From Megaleporinus macrocephalus (lineage: Eukaryota; Chordata; Actinopteri; Characiformes; Anostomidae): a DNA stretch of 64,000 nt. The notes under the pieces were generated by a model. The model did not search any database, was not told where the DNA came from, and saw only the letters and a program-made list of their open reading frames with translations. Positions within the stretch are counted from its first letter, which is position 1; every line of letters starts with the position of its first letter. Positions 10,800 through 22,756 of the stretch are shown in pieces. Made by a program: the position numbers and the translations under genes. The stretch covers positions 24,680,441-24,744,440 of the forward strand of contig CM038722.1 in assembly GCA_021613375.1 (NCBI GenBank), read 5' to 3'.

Positions 10800-11825
10800 A
10801 TTAATTAAAGATATGCTTACAATGATTTATGACATTATTGACAGGTTGTTTTTTTTTTGGATAGGGACCTGTATTTCATGCTTAGCTGTCCTGGCTACCA
10901 TGGGCTTCAGTTGTGTGTTTATTGATGACCTGTCTGCTCCCTGGCAGCTAAAAGCAGTCATCTTGAAGTCTGTATTTTGTTCATCTTTATATACAAGAAT
11001 ATCATACATTATCACAAGCAAGTCCACTTAGCAGCCCCACCCAGTTTGTGGAAGATGCGTGATTCTTTAAGCCTGCACGGTGCACAATGCTAACTGTTAG
11101 CTATAACTTTCCAACAATGAATCTGCTTTAGCCTCCAGTGCTAACCTGAAGGAAGGAGGCACTAAAGGAAGGCAACACTAAACATGTTTTGACTGATCAA
11201 ATCCATTTAGGGCAAGGGCAGAATTCAGTCACTTTTATTTTAGGCCAAACCATCGTACTAGGAATTCAGGCTGGGTCGGCCTAAAGAAGGAAGGAGGTCC
11301 TCGGAGTCCGGGGCCGGGAAGCCACTGCATCGACAAGGTCAGGGTGAGGAAAAAGCAGACGTTTGCCTACAAGCGCTACATTAATCCACTCCATCATAGC
11401 CACTCCTGACACTTGGCCCAGAGAGCCACACACAGATCGGATACTTGTCACCTAGCTGGCAAAAAAAGAGACTCTTTTCAAACAGACATATTTAGCTACA
11501 GCCTGTAAGAAGCCAAGGGCATGATTTTCAATGGAATGACTTATTGGGCAGGTGGAAATTTCCCCTTTGGGGGGCTGCAGAGGCAAGTTCTGATAAGTGA
11601 CCTCCAAGTGACTGCTCGGTAACATTTTACTGTAAGGCATTGTTTATGAGAGACCTCAACGTCTGTTCTGACAAGTGACATAAACCCAGGTAAGCATAAC
11701 TACTTACTTACTTTAACAGGCTGCAGCTGCCATTGTTTCTTGAGGTCAAGTCGAGATTACACCTATACTCAAAATGAAAAGTTGGATTTACTTAATGTTA
11801 GGTCAGGTGCTTCCAAATAACTCTT
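10800..11825. other. No recognisable feature
   Basis: A 111-codon plus-strand frame (10696-11031) is hydrophobic but overlaps the repeat above and has no known motif. The remainder is anonymous. Confidence 0.45.
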
Positions 11826-11828
11826 AGG

Positions 11829-12748
11829 TAGAGATGGAAGGATCGATCGGCTATGTATCTGTATCGGCCGATTTTTAATCAAAATATGTGATCAGCCGAT
11901 ATTTCTCCAATATAGCCGATCCTGAGAGTCGATCGATGGCGTTAAACAAATTAATTTATGTATTTCCAGCTAGCGCTTCATCCAGGAAGAGGAGAACACC
12001 ATCCGGCCAGCTCCCTGCAATTCCTATCTGAACCACTAGGTGGAAACACATACCCTTTCATTTTCCACAGACTGACTAAAGCAGCGGCCTCGTGAGAAAA
12101 GCATGCGCTGATAGAAAGCATGTCGTCCATCTGGCAGTGTTTTACCGTATGTGACGCAGACTCATCCAGGACGTTTTTAAAATGTGTAAAATTTGCGTCT
12201 CTCGTGGGAACCAATGACATTTAACACCATTAATGAGATACAGCACTGCACGCGGCTGAATACAGTGAGTATCAGCAAACAGCAGAGCTAGCACGCACAG
12301 CTAGCACAAAACAAACAACCTAGAACACCATACAGACCAGATCTGACCGGTACGAACAGAACAGCAGCGACAATTCAAGATCTACATTTAATGATTGTAG
12401 ACTTTTGTTTAAAATAACCAGAGTCTGCTTTTAATTTAGTTAATTTGCTTTTTTCATTTTAAATTAAGGGTCTAAATGTAATGATTACAGTATTGAGGAT
12501 ATTTGTTTGATTTACTTTGTTTATTTACTGTTATCTTTGTTAAAAATATTAGGCTGTTTCATATGAGCTCGTTAAAAATGGTATTAAACCAGTTTAGACC
12601 ATGTTTCATGACTTGCTTGCGCTAATAACTACGTGTAGCCCTGCCGTGGCGTATACCCCACCCTCGATCGGTATCGGCTATCGGCCGATCGCGCTGAAAG
12701 GTAATTGGCAATCGGAATCGCCATTAAAAACACTGATCGGTCCATACT
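11829..12748 (+). mobile_element. BED/hAT family element, copy 1 (~920 bp)
   Basis: The ends 'tagagatggaaggatcgatc' and 'tgatcggtccat' are inverted relatives, and both subterminal zones are full of CGATCGGC/GCCGAT words. Near-identical members occur at 37150-37718 and 59231-60087. Flanks do not show a clear 8-bp duplication in this copy, probably because the right end is mutated. Confidence 0.75.
12119..12290 (+). pseudogene. BED zinc-finger remnant of hAT transposase
   Basis: From ATG at 12119 the frame reads 'SSIWQCFTV' and, after a one-frame slip near 12175, 'KMCKICVSRGN' and 'NTINEIQHCTRLNT'. This is the layout of a BED finger: W..F.V, then CxxC with SRG, then an N-T-x-x-L...H region. 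The second His is degraded. The copy at 59231 shows the same start but a broken Cys region; the copy at 37150 keeps 'VSRWGTK...FNTTNLI'. No downstream transposase is present in any copy, so all three are internally deleted and non-autonomous. Confidence 0.5.
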
Positions 12749-12749
12749 G

Positions 12750-13386
12750 AGAGCATTTGAATAAGTTAACTGGACTGATTACCCAAAACATCAAAAGTTG
12801 GATTTCTATGTCATGTCAAGTGGTTTCACACAACTAGGGTGTTCAGTATATATATTTTAAATTAAATTAAATTAATAAAATTAATTGAGTTCTAATTAAC
12901 TGGAACATTTTTATATGTACACTAAAAATAAAATCATTATGTTGTTGGTATCTATCAGTTTTCTCACATGGATGTTACTTAACAAATGCAAAGTGAGTCT
13001 CTTGTGGTGTTTCAGTGAAATTTTGCGAGTTGTCAGATTTACTTAATACTTTCGTCAGTGTAATATTGCTGAATAATTAATTTTTCCGCCTGGCACCTGG
13101 CATCATCTGTTTGCGTATGCTTTTATACTCACACGCTCTCTTTATGCTCTCTTTCCTTTCTGGCCTACCTTCCTCTGTGTGTGCATTTCTTTTTTATACT
13201 CCGTGGTTAACCACCAAGCCACATTGTTGTTGACTCTTAGAGCAAGTTACCCTGTCATCTGCTGAGCTTAAGTCTATGACAGCTCAGTAGCACAGTCCTA
13301 ACTGTGAAAGATATGTAGATCTAGCTAGTTACTAAACTAAATCATCAGTAAAACACTAGTGAAATATTAGTGAAACATCACCACAT
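12750..13386. other. No recognisable feature
   Basis: AT-rich. The phrases 'caaaagttggattt' on both sides of the hAT copy (11780 and 12795) hint that it landed in an older repeat. Confidence 0.4.
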
Positions 13387-13831
13387 TGTAACCGTTTGTC
13401 GTGTCCTGCCCTGTCTGTCTTCTTATTTACGTCCTCCCATCTTTGCCATGTAGTTCTCTTTGTGTTTTTGCCATGTGCTCCTTATCTCCACTCTCTTGTC
13501 TCCACCCCTCACCTGCTCCATGTTTCTGCCCCCTAACGTTTGCCAGGTCTGTCTTGATGGGTGTTTCCCCTGCTCCCTTCTTAATCCCTTCTCTCCTAGT
13601 CCTCAGGGCAAAGTATTGCCAGTCCATCTGTGCTAGCAAGCCAAGCCGAGCCATTTGCAGTAACAAACCCCTTGCTATGATTTCTCAACCTCTGATCTGT
13701 CTGCACCCCTTTAAATACCCCCTCTGGTTTCACTGAATCCCGGTATGGACCCACTGCTCCGCCACTGACTTTGATTATTATATTTTCCTGCATAGGGATC
13801 TCACCTCTGTTTCTTAGACCCCTTTGTTACA
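13387..13831 (+). mobile_element. Candidate solo LTR (Gypsy-like, 445 bp)
   Basis: Begins TGTAAC and ends GTTACA, a perfect 6-bp inverted terminal repeat with TG...CA ends. A TATA-like 'ttaaatacc' lies near 13711. The sequence acat occurs on both sides, overlapping the last base of the element by one, so a 4-bp duplication is possible but ambiguous. The C-rich reading frame (111 codons) is not a known protein. A similar word order appears in reverse at 44815-45010. Confidence 0.45.
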
Positions 13832-13865
13832 CATACAAGGTTGAATATATATTACATACACATCT

Positions 13866-14567
13866 AAGGGCGTTTTCACACCTGTAGTTGGTTTCACTGG
13901 TCTGGATCAGTTAATGAGTTTGTTTACTTGGAGTGTTTCCTCCTCAGTTAAGTTTGTTTTTACACAGACAAAAACCTAAATGCACCAAAATGCATCCCAA
14001 CAAACTACGTGAGCACGTCGTCTCCTCTGATTGGTCAGAGCTATCTGGCGTGCAAGCAGGAAAGTAAACACAAGTAGTTTTTCCAAACTATTGCACATTT
14101 CTTGTACAGCATAGCACAGAGCAGCGGCAGAGACAGCATCTGTTCATATCTGTAATAATAATCTGATAATATACGAAACTACAGTCCACCTGCAGAACAC
14201 CCAGCTCACTCCAAACATCAAGAAGGCAAGGTACCTTGTGAGAACTCGGTTCATTCTCCTTGCCCATTTAGCTGCTACAGTTATCCCTGTTTACGCAATC
14301 TGATGTTTAGATCAAACTTGTGGAGTACACCTAATACTTGGGTCGGATCGAGGTTGGATCATGTTCTCACCACAAAAGAACTGCTCCGGAGTTCGTTTGG
14401 AACTGGACCGAACCACTTCCTCTTGAGGGTCTCGGTGCAGTTGTTTTGGTCCGCACCCGAGTGCGATTACTGTTTTCACACCTGCCAAAACGAACCGCAC
14501 CAAGGGTCCAAATAACCCAAAGTCAGTTTTAACCAGACTAACTAGTGCAGGTCTGAAAATGCCTTTA
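13866..14567. mobile_element. Non-autonomous TIR element (~700 bp)
   Basis: Left end 'gggcgttttcacacctg' and right end 'caggtctgaaaatgcct' are inverted repeats. The sequence immediately outside is ctaa on the left and ttaa on the right, so a TTAA-target superfamily (Kolobok or piggyBac) is possible. Interior shows inverted 'accgaacc'/'cgaaccgcacc' words. No transposase coding sequence is present; ORFs over it are shadows. Confidence 0.6.
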
Positions 14568-16135
14568 ACTTTGCTCAGCTGCATGCCCTTCTTTTTAATG
14601 GCTTTTAAACATAAAGCATTATTAATGTAGTAACATGTAAATTAACTGCTTCTGTTTAGCCTAAAAAAGTACTTTAAATCTAAGGTTTTTTTTAGTTGAG
14701 TAAAACTAGTTAAATTGCTCGTTACCACATGAAGTGATTTTTTTTAGGTTGAACCAGTGAAGCACTTTTCATAGTATTGGACCACCATTTTTGGGTAATA
14801 CATAAAAATATTCAGTCCAGTAGTGTCTTAAATTCCCTTTTGGAAAGTGCTCTCTCTGTGATAATCTTTGTATTGCCACTTGGCATTTTTTTGACTGTGG
14901 AGAAAACAAAATGCTCAAAATTGGTTTACCAAATTCCAAAACTTTGAATATTAAATCAAAGATAAAATTAAAAAAAAAACATGGTTTTGCAGATTTGGGT
15001 TCAATACCACACAAATTTCACTAAACTTCACTAAGAGCTCCACCAGCACCACTGATGCTTTCCCACTTGTGAAGTAACCCAATTGGCTGTTTTTCTTGAA
15101 TGGCAGGATTGCCATGTAAAGCTTTATAAGCTTTACCGTCCACATTCATGGCACATTGGGATTTACTAGAATTTGTTAAGTACATATTACTCAAGTGTGT
15201 TAGAAGCTACTTCACACAGTTATATAGAACCACTTGATATAAAACGTTAAAGTAAATCCAACAGAAAAGCAAAAAGTAGAAAGAGAACATAGGTTAATCA
15301 TTTCTTAAGTTATTACTGTGCTGCTAAGCTCTGGTAGAATTACGCTCAGCAGTAGGTTACATGGTATTTTGCTCACACGGCCAACAGCAAAGTGGCTTGT
15401 TGGTTATCCTTGAAGTATAAGAAAGATTCACACACAGTGCAAGGTGGGTCAGAAGAGAAAACAATAGGAAGAGGGTGAGTAAGACAAGTACAGCAAGTAG
15501 ATGATGCCAGAAGCAAATTTAAGAGATGTAGAGTTTTATGCAACTAGAATATATTATCTTGTCAAGTAAATCTGACAACTCACTTAATGTCATTGAGACA
15601 TTGAAGCTAACCCAGTTTTATTGATTTGCAGGCATGTATTAAGTAATATCAACAACTGATTAAAACCAACAACAGATCTGATTTCTTTTTTCCATGTCAG
15701 TGAACGTCAGGTGAACACTGGGTTTCATTCTATTATCCACATTAGGTCACTGTGACATATACAGAGCTACAGAATCTATTACCTTACCCCCCCCAGAGAG
15801 TCTTGTGACCCAAACTAATGTCAGAATACTCACTTTGCGCTCTCTTACTATCTAATTAATATGCAATTGTGTAACGGCTAATGATAAAACAGTAATAACC
15901 TTCAAATTCTGAGTATTAGACAGTCTTAAGCATTCATGTCAGATGCCTGGTGGTGTCGGTGCTCGCTGTTCACCCAGTGTTAGTCCTCTTTCAGCGCCAG
16001 CCCAAATGACTCATTGCTGGTTTGGATGCACAGAGTTACTATAGAAGGACGGATAGACTGAGTCCGGCGCTAACGGTGTTACAATAAGACAGGCTTCATT
16101 TCTCATTAGCTGTTTGTCTGTTCCCGTCTCTGTCT
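14568..16135. other. No recognisable feature
   Basis: AT-rich anonymous sequence with poly-T and poly-A runs; short minus-strand ORFs carry no motif. Confidence 0.5.
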
Positions 16136-16136
16136 G

Positions 16137-16208
16137 CCCTCTTCTCTCTCTCTCTCTCCTTTTCTCTTTCTCTCTCTTTTTTTTTATTGTTCTCTCTCTC
16201 TCTCTCTG
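16137..16208. repeat. CT-rich microsatellite
   Basis: Interrupted (CT)n and poly-T tract. Confidence 0.85.
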
Positions 16209-17040
16209 GTGACAAGGCCTCTCAGCCTGTTTCTCTTTTGCTCATGCCGTCTCTCTCAATCCCTCCCTCTTTGCTCACACCATGTTTAAGTGATCACTGC
16301 GGAGACAAAGCAAAGAGAGAGCGAAGGGGGCCTTGGTGTCTCTCATTTGTCGCAGCAGAGCCACAGCGCCCCCATCTGGCAGCCAAAGCGACCTTCATCT
16401 ACCCCAGTGAACTGCTGTATGCTCCAGATACCTCTAGTTTATTCACAGCCGGTGGCTGTTCAGAGGGGTTCCCGAACGCTGTAATTGTGCAGAGTCATTT
16501 TTCATCACCACGCCATTTACAGACAAAGCCTTGTTGAGCGTTCTTGACCGAACCCGATTGGACCGGACTGTTAACATGAAGTTCGGATTGTTTCTCAGCT
16601 CTGTCAGATTCGGATCAGGTCCAGATTTTATACTTGAGTCCTGCACAATCACCTTTGATGTTGTTTGGTCTGTGTTTACTTGTGGTCTAGTTTTCCCTTC
16701 TGTTTTTAGTACCTTAAATATTTTATCTGGCTGGAGACAGTTATGTCGCGTCAGCAAGGTCCATGGGGGGGTCCATGGGGCTAGCATAAAAACACGGATG
16801 AGCCTTTTACAAAGACTGCTGAAGCTGTTTTTATCTCTAAATGCATATTTGTTAAAGTGGAACATGTGCTTCATATTGGATAGCTGATAATTTGGCTGTT
16901 AATTTCTTTTTTTATATAATCTGATGATTGTCGTTGTCAATAGGTGCCTTTGCAGGCACTATTATTAGTAAAGTGGAGCTACATGGTTGGTTCTGGTTAG
17001 GTTTGAACAGGACTTTGTTGGGCTACAGTTGATTTCAGGT
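16209..17040. other. No supported gene; possible diverged repeat
   Basis: At 16541-16650 there are 'gaacccgattggaccgg' and 'ttcggatcaggtcc' words like those of known fish repeats, but no boundary can be drawn. Overlapping ORFs of 116-143 codons on both strands have no recognisable motif. Confidence 0.35.
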
Positions 17041-17043
17041 TCC

Positions 17044-17630
17044 AGTGTAGTAGGTCGTGGAGTGGTGAGGGTCTGCTCTGACTGTGAGACTGAGCACTGG
17101 GAGTGTAGTAAGTCGTGGAGTGGTGAGGGTCTGCTCTGACTGTGAGACTGAGCACTGTGAGTGTAGTGAGACGTGGAGCGGTGAGGGTCTGCTCTGACTG
17201 TGAGACTGAGCACTGTGAGTGTAGTGGGTGGTGGAGTGGTGAGGGTCTGCTCTGACTGTGAGACTGAGCACTGTGAGTGTAGTGGGTCGTGGAGTGGTGA
17301 GGGTCTGCTCTGACTGTGAGACTGAGCACTGTGAGTGTAGTGGGTCGTGGAGTGGTGAGGGTCTTCTCTGACTGTGAGACTGAGCACTGTGAGTGTAGTG
17401 GGTGGTGGAGTGGTGAGGGTCTGCTCTGACTGTGAGACTGAGCACTGTGAGTGTAGTGGGTGGTGGAATGGTGAGGGTCTGCTCTGACTGTGAGACTGAG
17501 CACTGTGAGTGTAGTGGGTGGTGGAGTGGTGAGGGTCTGCTCTGACTGTGAGACTGAGCACTGTGAGTGTAGTGGGTAGTGGAGTGGTGAGGGTCTGCTC
17601 TGACTGTGAGACTCAGCACTGGGAGTGTAA
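17044..17630. repeat. 58-bp minisatellite, ~10 units
   Basis: Units start with agtgtagt at 17044, 17102, 17160, 17218 and so on every 58 bp to about 17624, with only scattered single-base differences. Each carries 'gagggtctgctctgactgtg'. Because 58 is not a multiple of three and the unit lacks stops in the minus frames, all three minus frames stay open (168-230 codons of ADPHHST/SQSRPSP repeats). That is a property of the repeat, not evidence of a gene. Confidence 0.95.
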
Positions 17631-17954
17631 TGGGACAGGGCTCACGGCAGCCCCCGCTGCTTGCTGAGGACAGTAACTGAAGATCATGTGTGTTCACCCA
17701 AGAGTCTCCAAAAGTCCACAATAACACCAGAAAAAGTTTGGGTTAGGGGTTAGGCTAGATTTGTCGCTAGTTGCTTTAAAAAAAATTCGTTAGAGTGTCT
17801 GAAAAGTCGCAAAGTGAAATTCATAAAAACACCCAAATATTGCAAGAAGAGTGTTTACTCTAGAATGAGGCAGAAAGGTAGGAATACCAGTGAAGCTGAA
17901 ATGTGAAAAAGAGTGATGGAAAAGTTTGGTTTGAAAAAAAACAATGGCATATCA

Positions 17955-18262
17955 AACCATAAGTCAGATGAGTCCGTTCTACCTAAATTTTATTGCTTGC
18001 CAAATGTCTCACCCACCACCTTATACTCTGCACAATTGGCCAGCATTTATAAGACAATGGTGATTCTCTTGACAGTTGGCACGGGTGGCTGGCGACTGGA
18101 AATGATTGGCCCTATAGATGGTCTGATTATGGCGTATAGCTTTTCGAAGGCTGCTTTCGAGGTTCTGAAATATCTCATTCGAAGCACGTTCTCAAAATGG
18201 CTCTGCACAATCTGCTTCCAGAATTGTCTGGTAGGTTTGCGATCCCAGATGCAAGAGGGCAT
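17955..18262 (-). pseudogene. Harbinger (HARBI1-like) transposase remnant
   Basis: The minus frame at 18047-18262 reads '...RTSKAAFEKLYAIIRPSIG' and ends in 'KRITIVL'. After a frame change it continues 'LANCAEYKVVGETFGK' (about 17998-18042). This is the region just before the catalytic domain of PIF/Harbinger nucleases (F.MS..TF..L...L.P, then KR.AI.LY.LA...EYR.VG..FG). The DDE catalytic residues lie downstream and are not recognisable. The nuclease would normally cut and paste the element together with a Myb/SANT-like partner; this copy is dead. Confidence 0.55.
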
Positions 18263-18593
18263 CGTTGGGGTGGCATGGAGATTTCAGCCCTGATTTGATG
18301 GGTCCTATCAGGCGTCTGAACTGCAAACAACATGGCCATAAAAAGATGAAAAACGGCTGTAAAGTTAATTCAGAATTTAAAAAATGTATGCAATCTCAGT
18401 CTCTCCATCTTGCTCGTTTCAATGCAGCCCCTAATCATGATAGCCTATGTCATATAAAGGTTCTATACGTCGCTGCAGTGGAGGAAAATTTAATTAGCTT
18501 TTTTTGTGAATCAATTGAATGTAAACCCATCTTGAGACCTCTTCTCAGTACAGGAACTCTCCAGATTCAACAGGCTCCTTTTATTTGGACTCA

Positions 18594-19180
18594 CCCCACA
18601 GGTTTCCAATGATGTTTAGATCAGGGGCCCATGATGGCCATGTCAACAGCTTGATTCACTGGTCATTGAACTATGTTTGGTGAATTTGGACAAAGGTTTT
18701 AGATCATTGTTTTTGAAGTTCAGTGAAGATCTAACCATGACCCAGTTTAAGGTGAGGCAACCAGATTTCTATTTAAAATCTCTTGGTGCTTCATGATGGT
18801 CTCTGTATTCTATCAAGGTTTCTGGGCCATTGTAGAAACATCAGCCACTTCTCTGTACTTCACGGCGAAGATGGGCTTCTTTTCTGTACAGCCATCCTAC
18901 TTTTCACGCCAAACCCATCTTGAGTGTTTTTCAGCCAAAAAGCTCTATTTTTTTCTTATCTAGCAATAAAACCTAGTTCCAGCAGTATCTTGCAAACTCG
19001 AGGTGTTTTCTTTTGTGGCTAGATGAAAGAAAAGACTTTCTTCTTGCGCGTCTTCCAAGTAGTCTGGTGTTGGAGACCCCACAATGCTTCTGCAAACTGT
19101 GATAACTGAGGGTGCCAATTGTGACACGTGTGGTTTTCTTAATACCGGCTTCTTAGACTTAATTTGCTTCAAATTATGGG
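18594..19180 (-). pseudogene. Tc1-like transposase remnant
   Basis: On the minus strand, broken frames give 'KKIELFG' (around 18940), the region of the DES.F.LFG motif that holds the first part of the catalytic domain, then a degraded stretch matching the DxDPKHTSK region ('TSKTM' near 18700). 'APDLNIIGNLW' follows at 18598-18632, the counterpart of the SPDLNPIENLW motif that bears a catalytic acidic residue. The E of PIENLW is G here. Several stops and shifts. The N-terminal helix-turn-helix is not clearly visible, and no TIRs were found. Confidence 0.6.
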
Positions 19181-19184
19181 TTAG

Positions 19185-20213
19185 ATTTTTTAGAAGTATG
19201 TTCAGTGTGAGATTAAACCCACCAAGGTATTTTTTATTTATTTATTTATTTCTAACATCTTCACAAAGTGGGCCAATAACTATGGAGTTAACACTTGTCT
19301 TAAAATTCCAAGTCCAATCACGGCCCCAAGGATTGGAGTGCAAGCACACTTTCAGAAGGAGCTGAGAGAGAAGGAGGGAGAAAAAGAGAGAGAGATAAAA
19401 GTGAAGGCTGGAGAGGTGCAGAAAGCCAAAATAAGAGAATGTGTCTAAGATCGAGCGTGTCTGAGAAAGAGACTGGCAGGCAGAAAAAGAACAGGGCACT
19501 AAAGAGAAGTGGGCACAGTCTGTGCCAAAGTGAGACAAAAAATACAGACACAAACTTTCAATCTGTCAGCCTCCTGAAGTAGCAGGTAAACCTGTGGTTC
19601 GAGAAAAACACCAAGTGAATGAGTGAGCAACGGCCTGCCTTGCGTTCCTCACTCTCGTGTCTGAACTTCAGTCCATGTCACACAAGATGATGTCGCAACT
19701 TCTTTTGCTGTCAGAATGAAGAGGGAGGCCAGTTCAGAGTATATGCTTTATTCTAGAAGATACTGCAGTACAGACGTGCTCTGAGAAGATCTGACAAAGG
19801 TCTAGCTCAATCAGCAAACACACCAAATTCAGGTCCAGCAGACTACAGGTCCAACTGGCCTTTATGACACTGTATGGCCAGGTCATTATTTCCTGGGCTT
19901 GGGAGGTTCCTGTCATAAACCGACAGGATCTGATGAGCCATAAACTGTGTGACAGTCATCTGTATAAATGAGCTTTGAAGCTAACGGGCATGGTTTGTAA
20001 GAAATATTTACAACAATCACAAGAATTCTTCAAAAGCACAGTATTCTGTGGCTTAGCATTCTCCCCCCAAGCACATTCAGGTTCTGTGGACCTTCTGACA
20101 AAGCACTGCAAAGTGACCCCTCTACGAAAGTAGGCACCAATGTTAGCACCAAGCTAGTTTGAAGTTTGTCATTTGCACTTTATATACCAGTACATACATG
20201 CATTATTGGAATG

Positions 20214-20216
<3 letters not shown>
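19185..20216. other. No recognisable feature
   Basis: Contains a purine-rich stretch at 19360-19410 whose complementary ORFs (L/S-rich) are artefacts. Otherwise anonymous. Confidence 0.5.

Positions 20217-20303
<87 letters not shown>
20217..20303. repeat. (TA)n microsatellite
   Basis: About 43 perfect TA units. It produces the YIYIYI pseudo-ORFs on both strands. Confidence 0.97.
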
Positions 20304-20306
<3 letters not shown>

Positions 20307-20822
20307 TACCGCTCAAAAGTTTGGGATTACAGTGAAATGTTCTTGTTTTCAATGGAGTATCTTCCGTCCTTAACACAACAATGGACTGATGGGTCTCTAA
20401 AGAAAGTTGTTTTTTTCTGGTCATTTTAAATCAGTCAGCAAGCCATCAACTGCTGATGCTTCAGATACTAAACTAACCTAGAATGTTGTTCCCTTTTATG
20501 CTCACTTATTAGTAGAATGGTTTTCAGCTGTGCACACAATTGAGCAAGAGTGTCCTAACAAGCAATTAGTCCAATAACATCCTTAACTTGAATTGGTGGC
20601 CGTACCAGGAGATTTAGACAGAGGACTGAGAATTGCTGATAATAGGACTATATGTAAAATAAGCCTCTATACAAAAATAGACTTTAATACAAACATTAAT
20701 ATTCTTTAAAAATCATCTGATACACTTTAATTCATTGTGAAATGGACAATATTGTTTGTGAATTGCATTGAAATTGCATGAATTGCATGGAAATTGCATT
20801 AAAAATAACATTTTGAGTGGTA

Positions 20823-20825
<3 letters not shown>
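20304..20825. mobile_element. Tc1/mariner-type MITE inside (TA)n (522 bp)
   Basis: Left end 'cactaccgctcaaaagtttg' and right end 'ttttgagtggtagtg' are inverted repeats (CACTACC(G/A)CTCAAAA), a terminus type typical of Tc1/mariner-derived MITEs in fish. Both sides are flanked directly by TA dinucleotides belonging to long (TA)n tracts. No transposase is encoded. Confidence 0.8.

Positions 20826-20885
<60 letters not shown>
20826..20885. repeat. (TA)n microsatellite
   Basis: About 30 TA units immediately right of the MITE. Confidence 0.97.
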
Positions 20886-20888
<3 letters not shown>

Positions 20889-21940
20889 TGCATACTAAAT
20901 ACAATGATTTACAGTAAAATATGATAAATATACACACAATATACAGGAGGGTCCTATGTAGAAACCCTAATTCAACTTACATTCTTGATTTATTTTTTAT
21001 TTTTTACTAATCTGTTGACTTGGAGTCTTTGTCGTGGTGAAATAAGTTTAATATGCATGTCTTCCCTCTAAGCCAGTCTAACTAAGCTTACAAAACTATG
21101 GACTTTAAGTAAACCACACCTTCTTGTTGTTCCTTTGTCTAAACGACCCAAAAAAAAACTACTTGATGGGCAACTGCCTCTACCTTTGTACTTAAAATAG
21201 AGGTGTTGAGGCCCACCAAGGACTTTACCATCTTTCCCATTTAGAAGCCAGGATTGCTCTGGGATCTCCCTACAAACGGATGGTATTGCTAGATTGAGGA
21301 GCAGTAGATAACCAGATGTAACAATAGGCTAACTATTGGAGGTCGTTACATGACAAAGGGACTACTCTTCTACAGCCCCATACATCACTCAAGAGAGACA
21401 TACCAAATGCAAACGAGATTAACACAATAGTCAAGGGATGTAAGAAGAAGAAATAATATTTAACAAGTCAGAGGAAGGTTTTACTGGAGCAGTAGACAAA
21501 CCTCTTTTGGTTCTTTCAATTCGTAAAAGAATTGCTCACTAAAAGGTTAGCTTAAACCCTTTTGGCTCCTTTATTTTTTTAAAAAGTAGAATCCATACAG
21601 TTGGTAAAAGGCTTTGGTCTTATCAAAGAAAAAGAATAGATTAATGGTGTTTAGGTCCAGCTCCTGCTCTTGCTCTATTAATGTTGGTTATACAGTCTTA
21701 GAAATACCGTCTATGCCGACAAGTTTTTCATGGAACACAAATTCAATAAAGTAATAACACCTTTTAAATGTCAGCACGTTTCCATTAATTTTTATTCTAC
21801 TCCATATCCGTCAGCGGAAGATGAAACTTCTTACTTACCACACCATGCTGAGAGCACTTGGCCAGCCAGCCAGCCAGCCTGGCGTTTATCAAGTGATTAT
21901 TGTCTTATGGTGACAGCAAAGGGAACCCGGTGAGGTGGAG
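20886..21940. other. No recognisable feature
   Basis: AT-rich anonymous sequence. Confidence 0.5.
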
Positions 21941-21944
21941 AAGC

Positions 21945-21947
<3 letters not shown>

Positions 21948-21980
<33 letters not shown>
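21948..21980. repeat. (GA)n microsatellite
   Basis: About 16 GA units. Confidence 0.95.
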
Positions 21981-21981
<1 letters not shown>

Positions 21982-22059
21982 CACCATATCTCTCGCCCAC
22001 TCGTATCTTCTCACTGATGACTTTTTCGCTATTTCTGGGGATTATGTTCTTATTTATTG

Positions 22060-22560
22060 TTCTTTTTTTTCTGGATATGGAAATGGAAAGACACTCGCCA
22101 TATATCAAGAACAGCCTCTCCAGAGGCAAATCGATGGCATTGTTTAAGGGCTTTTAAAGAAAACACAATGCTTCGGTGCTCAGAGGCTGGAGATCCCAGC
22201 GCACAATGTGGTCTCCGGTAAACCACGGGATCATTACCTGGGGAGTAGCTGCGGTCGTCTTCACAGAAAGAAGGCTCTTTTTTTCCTCTTTTCTTTTTTT
22301 GTTGCTTCAGATAAAACAAACTTGTATCAGACAACAGAAGGCGGGAGGGATGACCACTTTTCCCAGAGTTCGATTTTGTAATTTTTATTGATCTCCGCTA
22401 TGAAGACTGAATAAAGAGAGACAGAAGGCTGTTTTCCTTCCCCATGCTCGTCTCCGGTGCCGCTATATTAAAGCCTTCCACAGAGGTGTCAAATACCTCT
22501 ACACTTCAGTATGCAGCCAGGTGCTCATTAAACTGACTCTGAGGATGTACAGTTGTTCAC
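22060..22560. other. Unique-looking block, no gene recognised
   Basis: Mixed-composition sequence including 'gtaaaccacgggatcattac'. It might be regulatory, but nothing in it proves this. Confidence 0.2.
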
Positions 22561-22756
22561 GATGACTGCCTGTTTTGTCCCGAGTGCAAAACAATAGCAT
22601 TCTTATGTAACCCTAAAGGGCCCATATCCCACAGTGTGCTTACATAAGGTCCACTTATGATGGTCGTTTTGTTATGATGTTGCAAACTGGATACCTCTAC
22701 TCTCAGTGTCTCTGATAAATGAATCCATCACTTATACAAATCTAGACATGCGTTTG

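Noticed and set aside
10696..11031. 111-codon plus-strand ORF with hydrophobic segments
   Set aside because: It begins inside a dispersed repeat also found at 6.1 kb and no membrane-protein family is recognisable.
16965..17727. Minus-strand ORFs of 168-230 codons rich in ADPHHST and SQSRPSP
   Set aside because: They are translations of the 58-bp minisatellite in three frames; no non-repeat domain, and all frames are equally open.
20166..20429. YIYIYI ORFs on both strands (also 20713-20937 and 54629-54832)
   Set aside because: Translations of (TA)n microsatellites.
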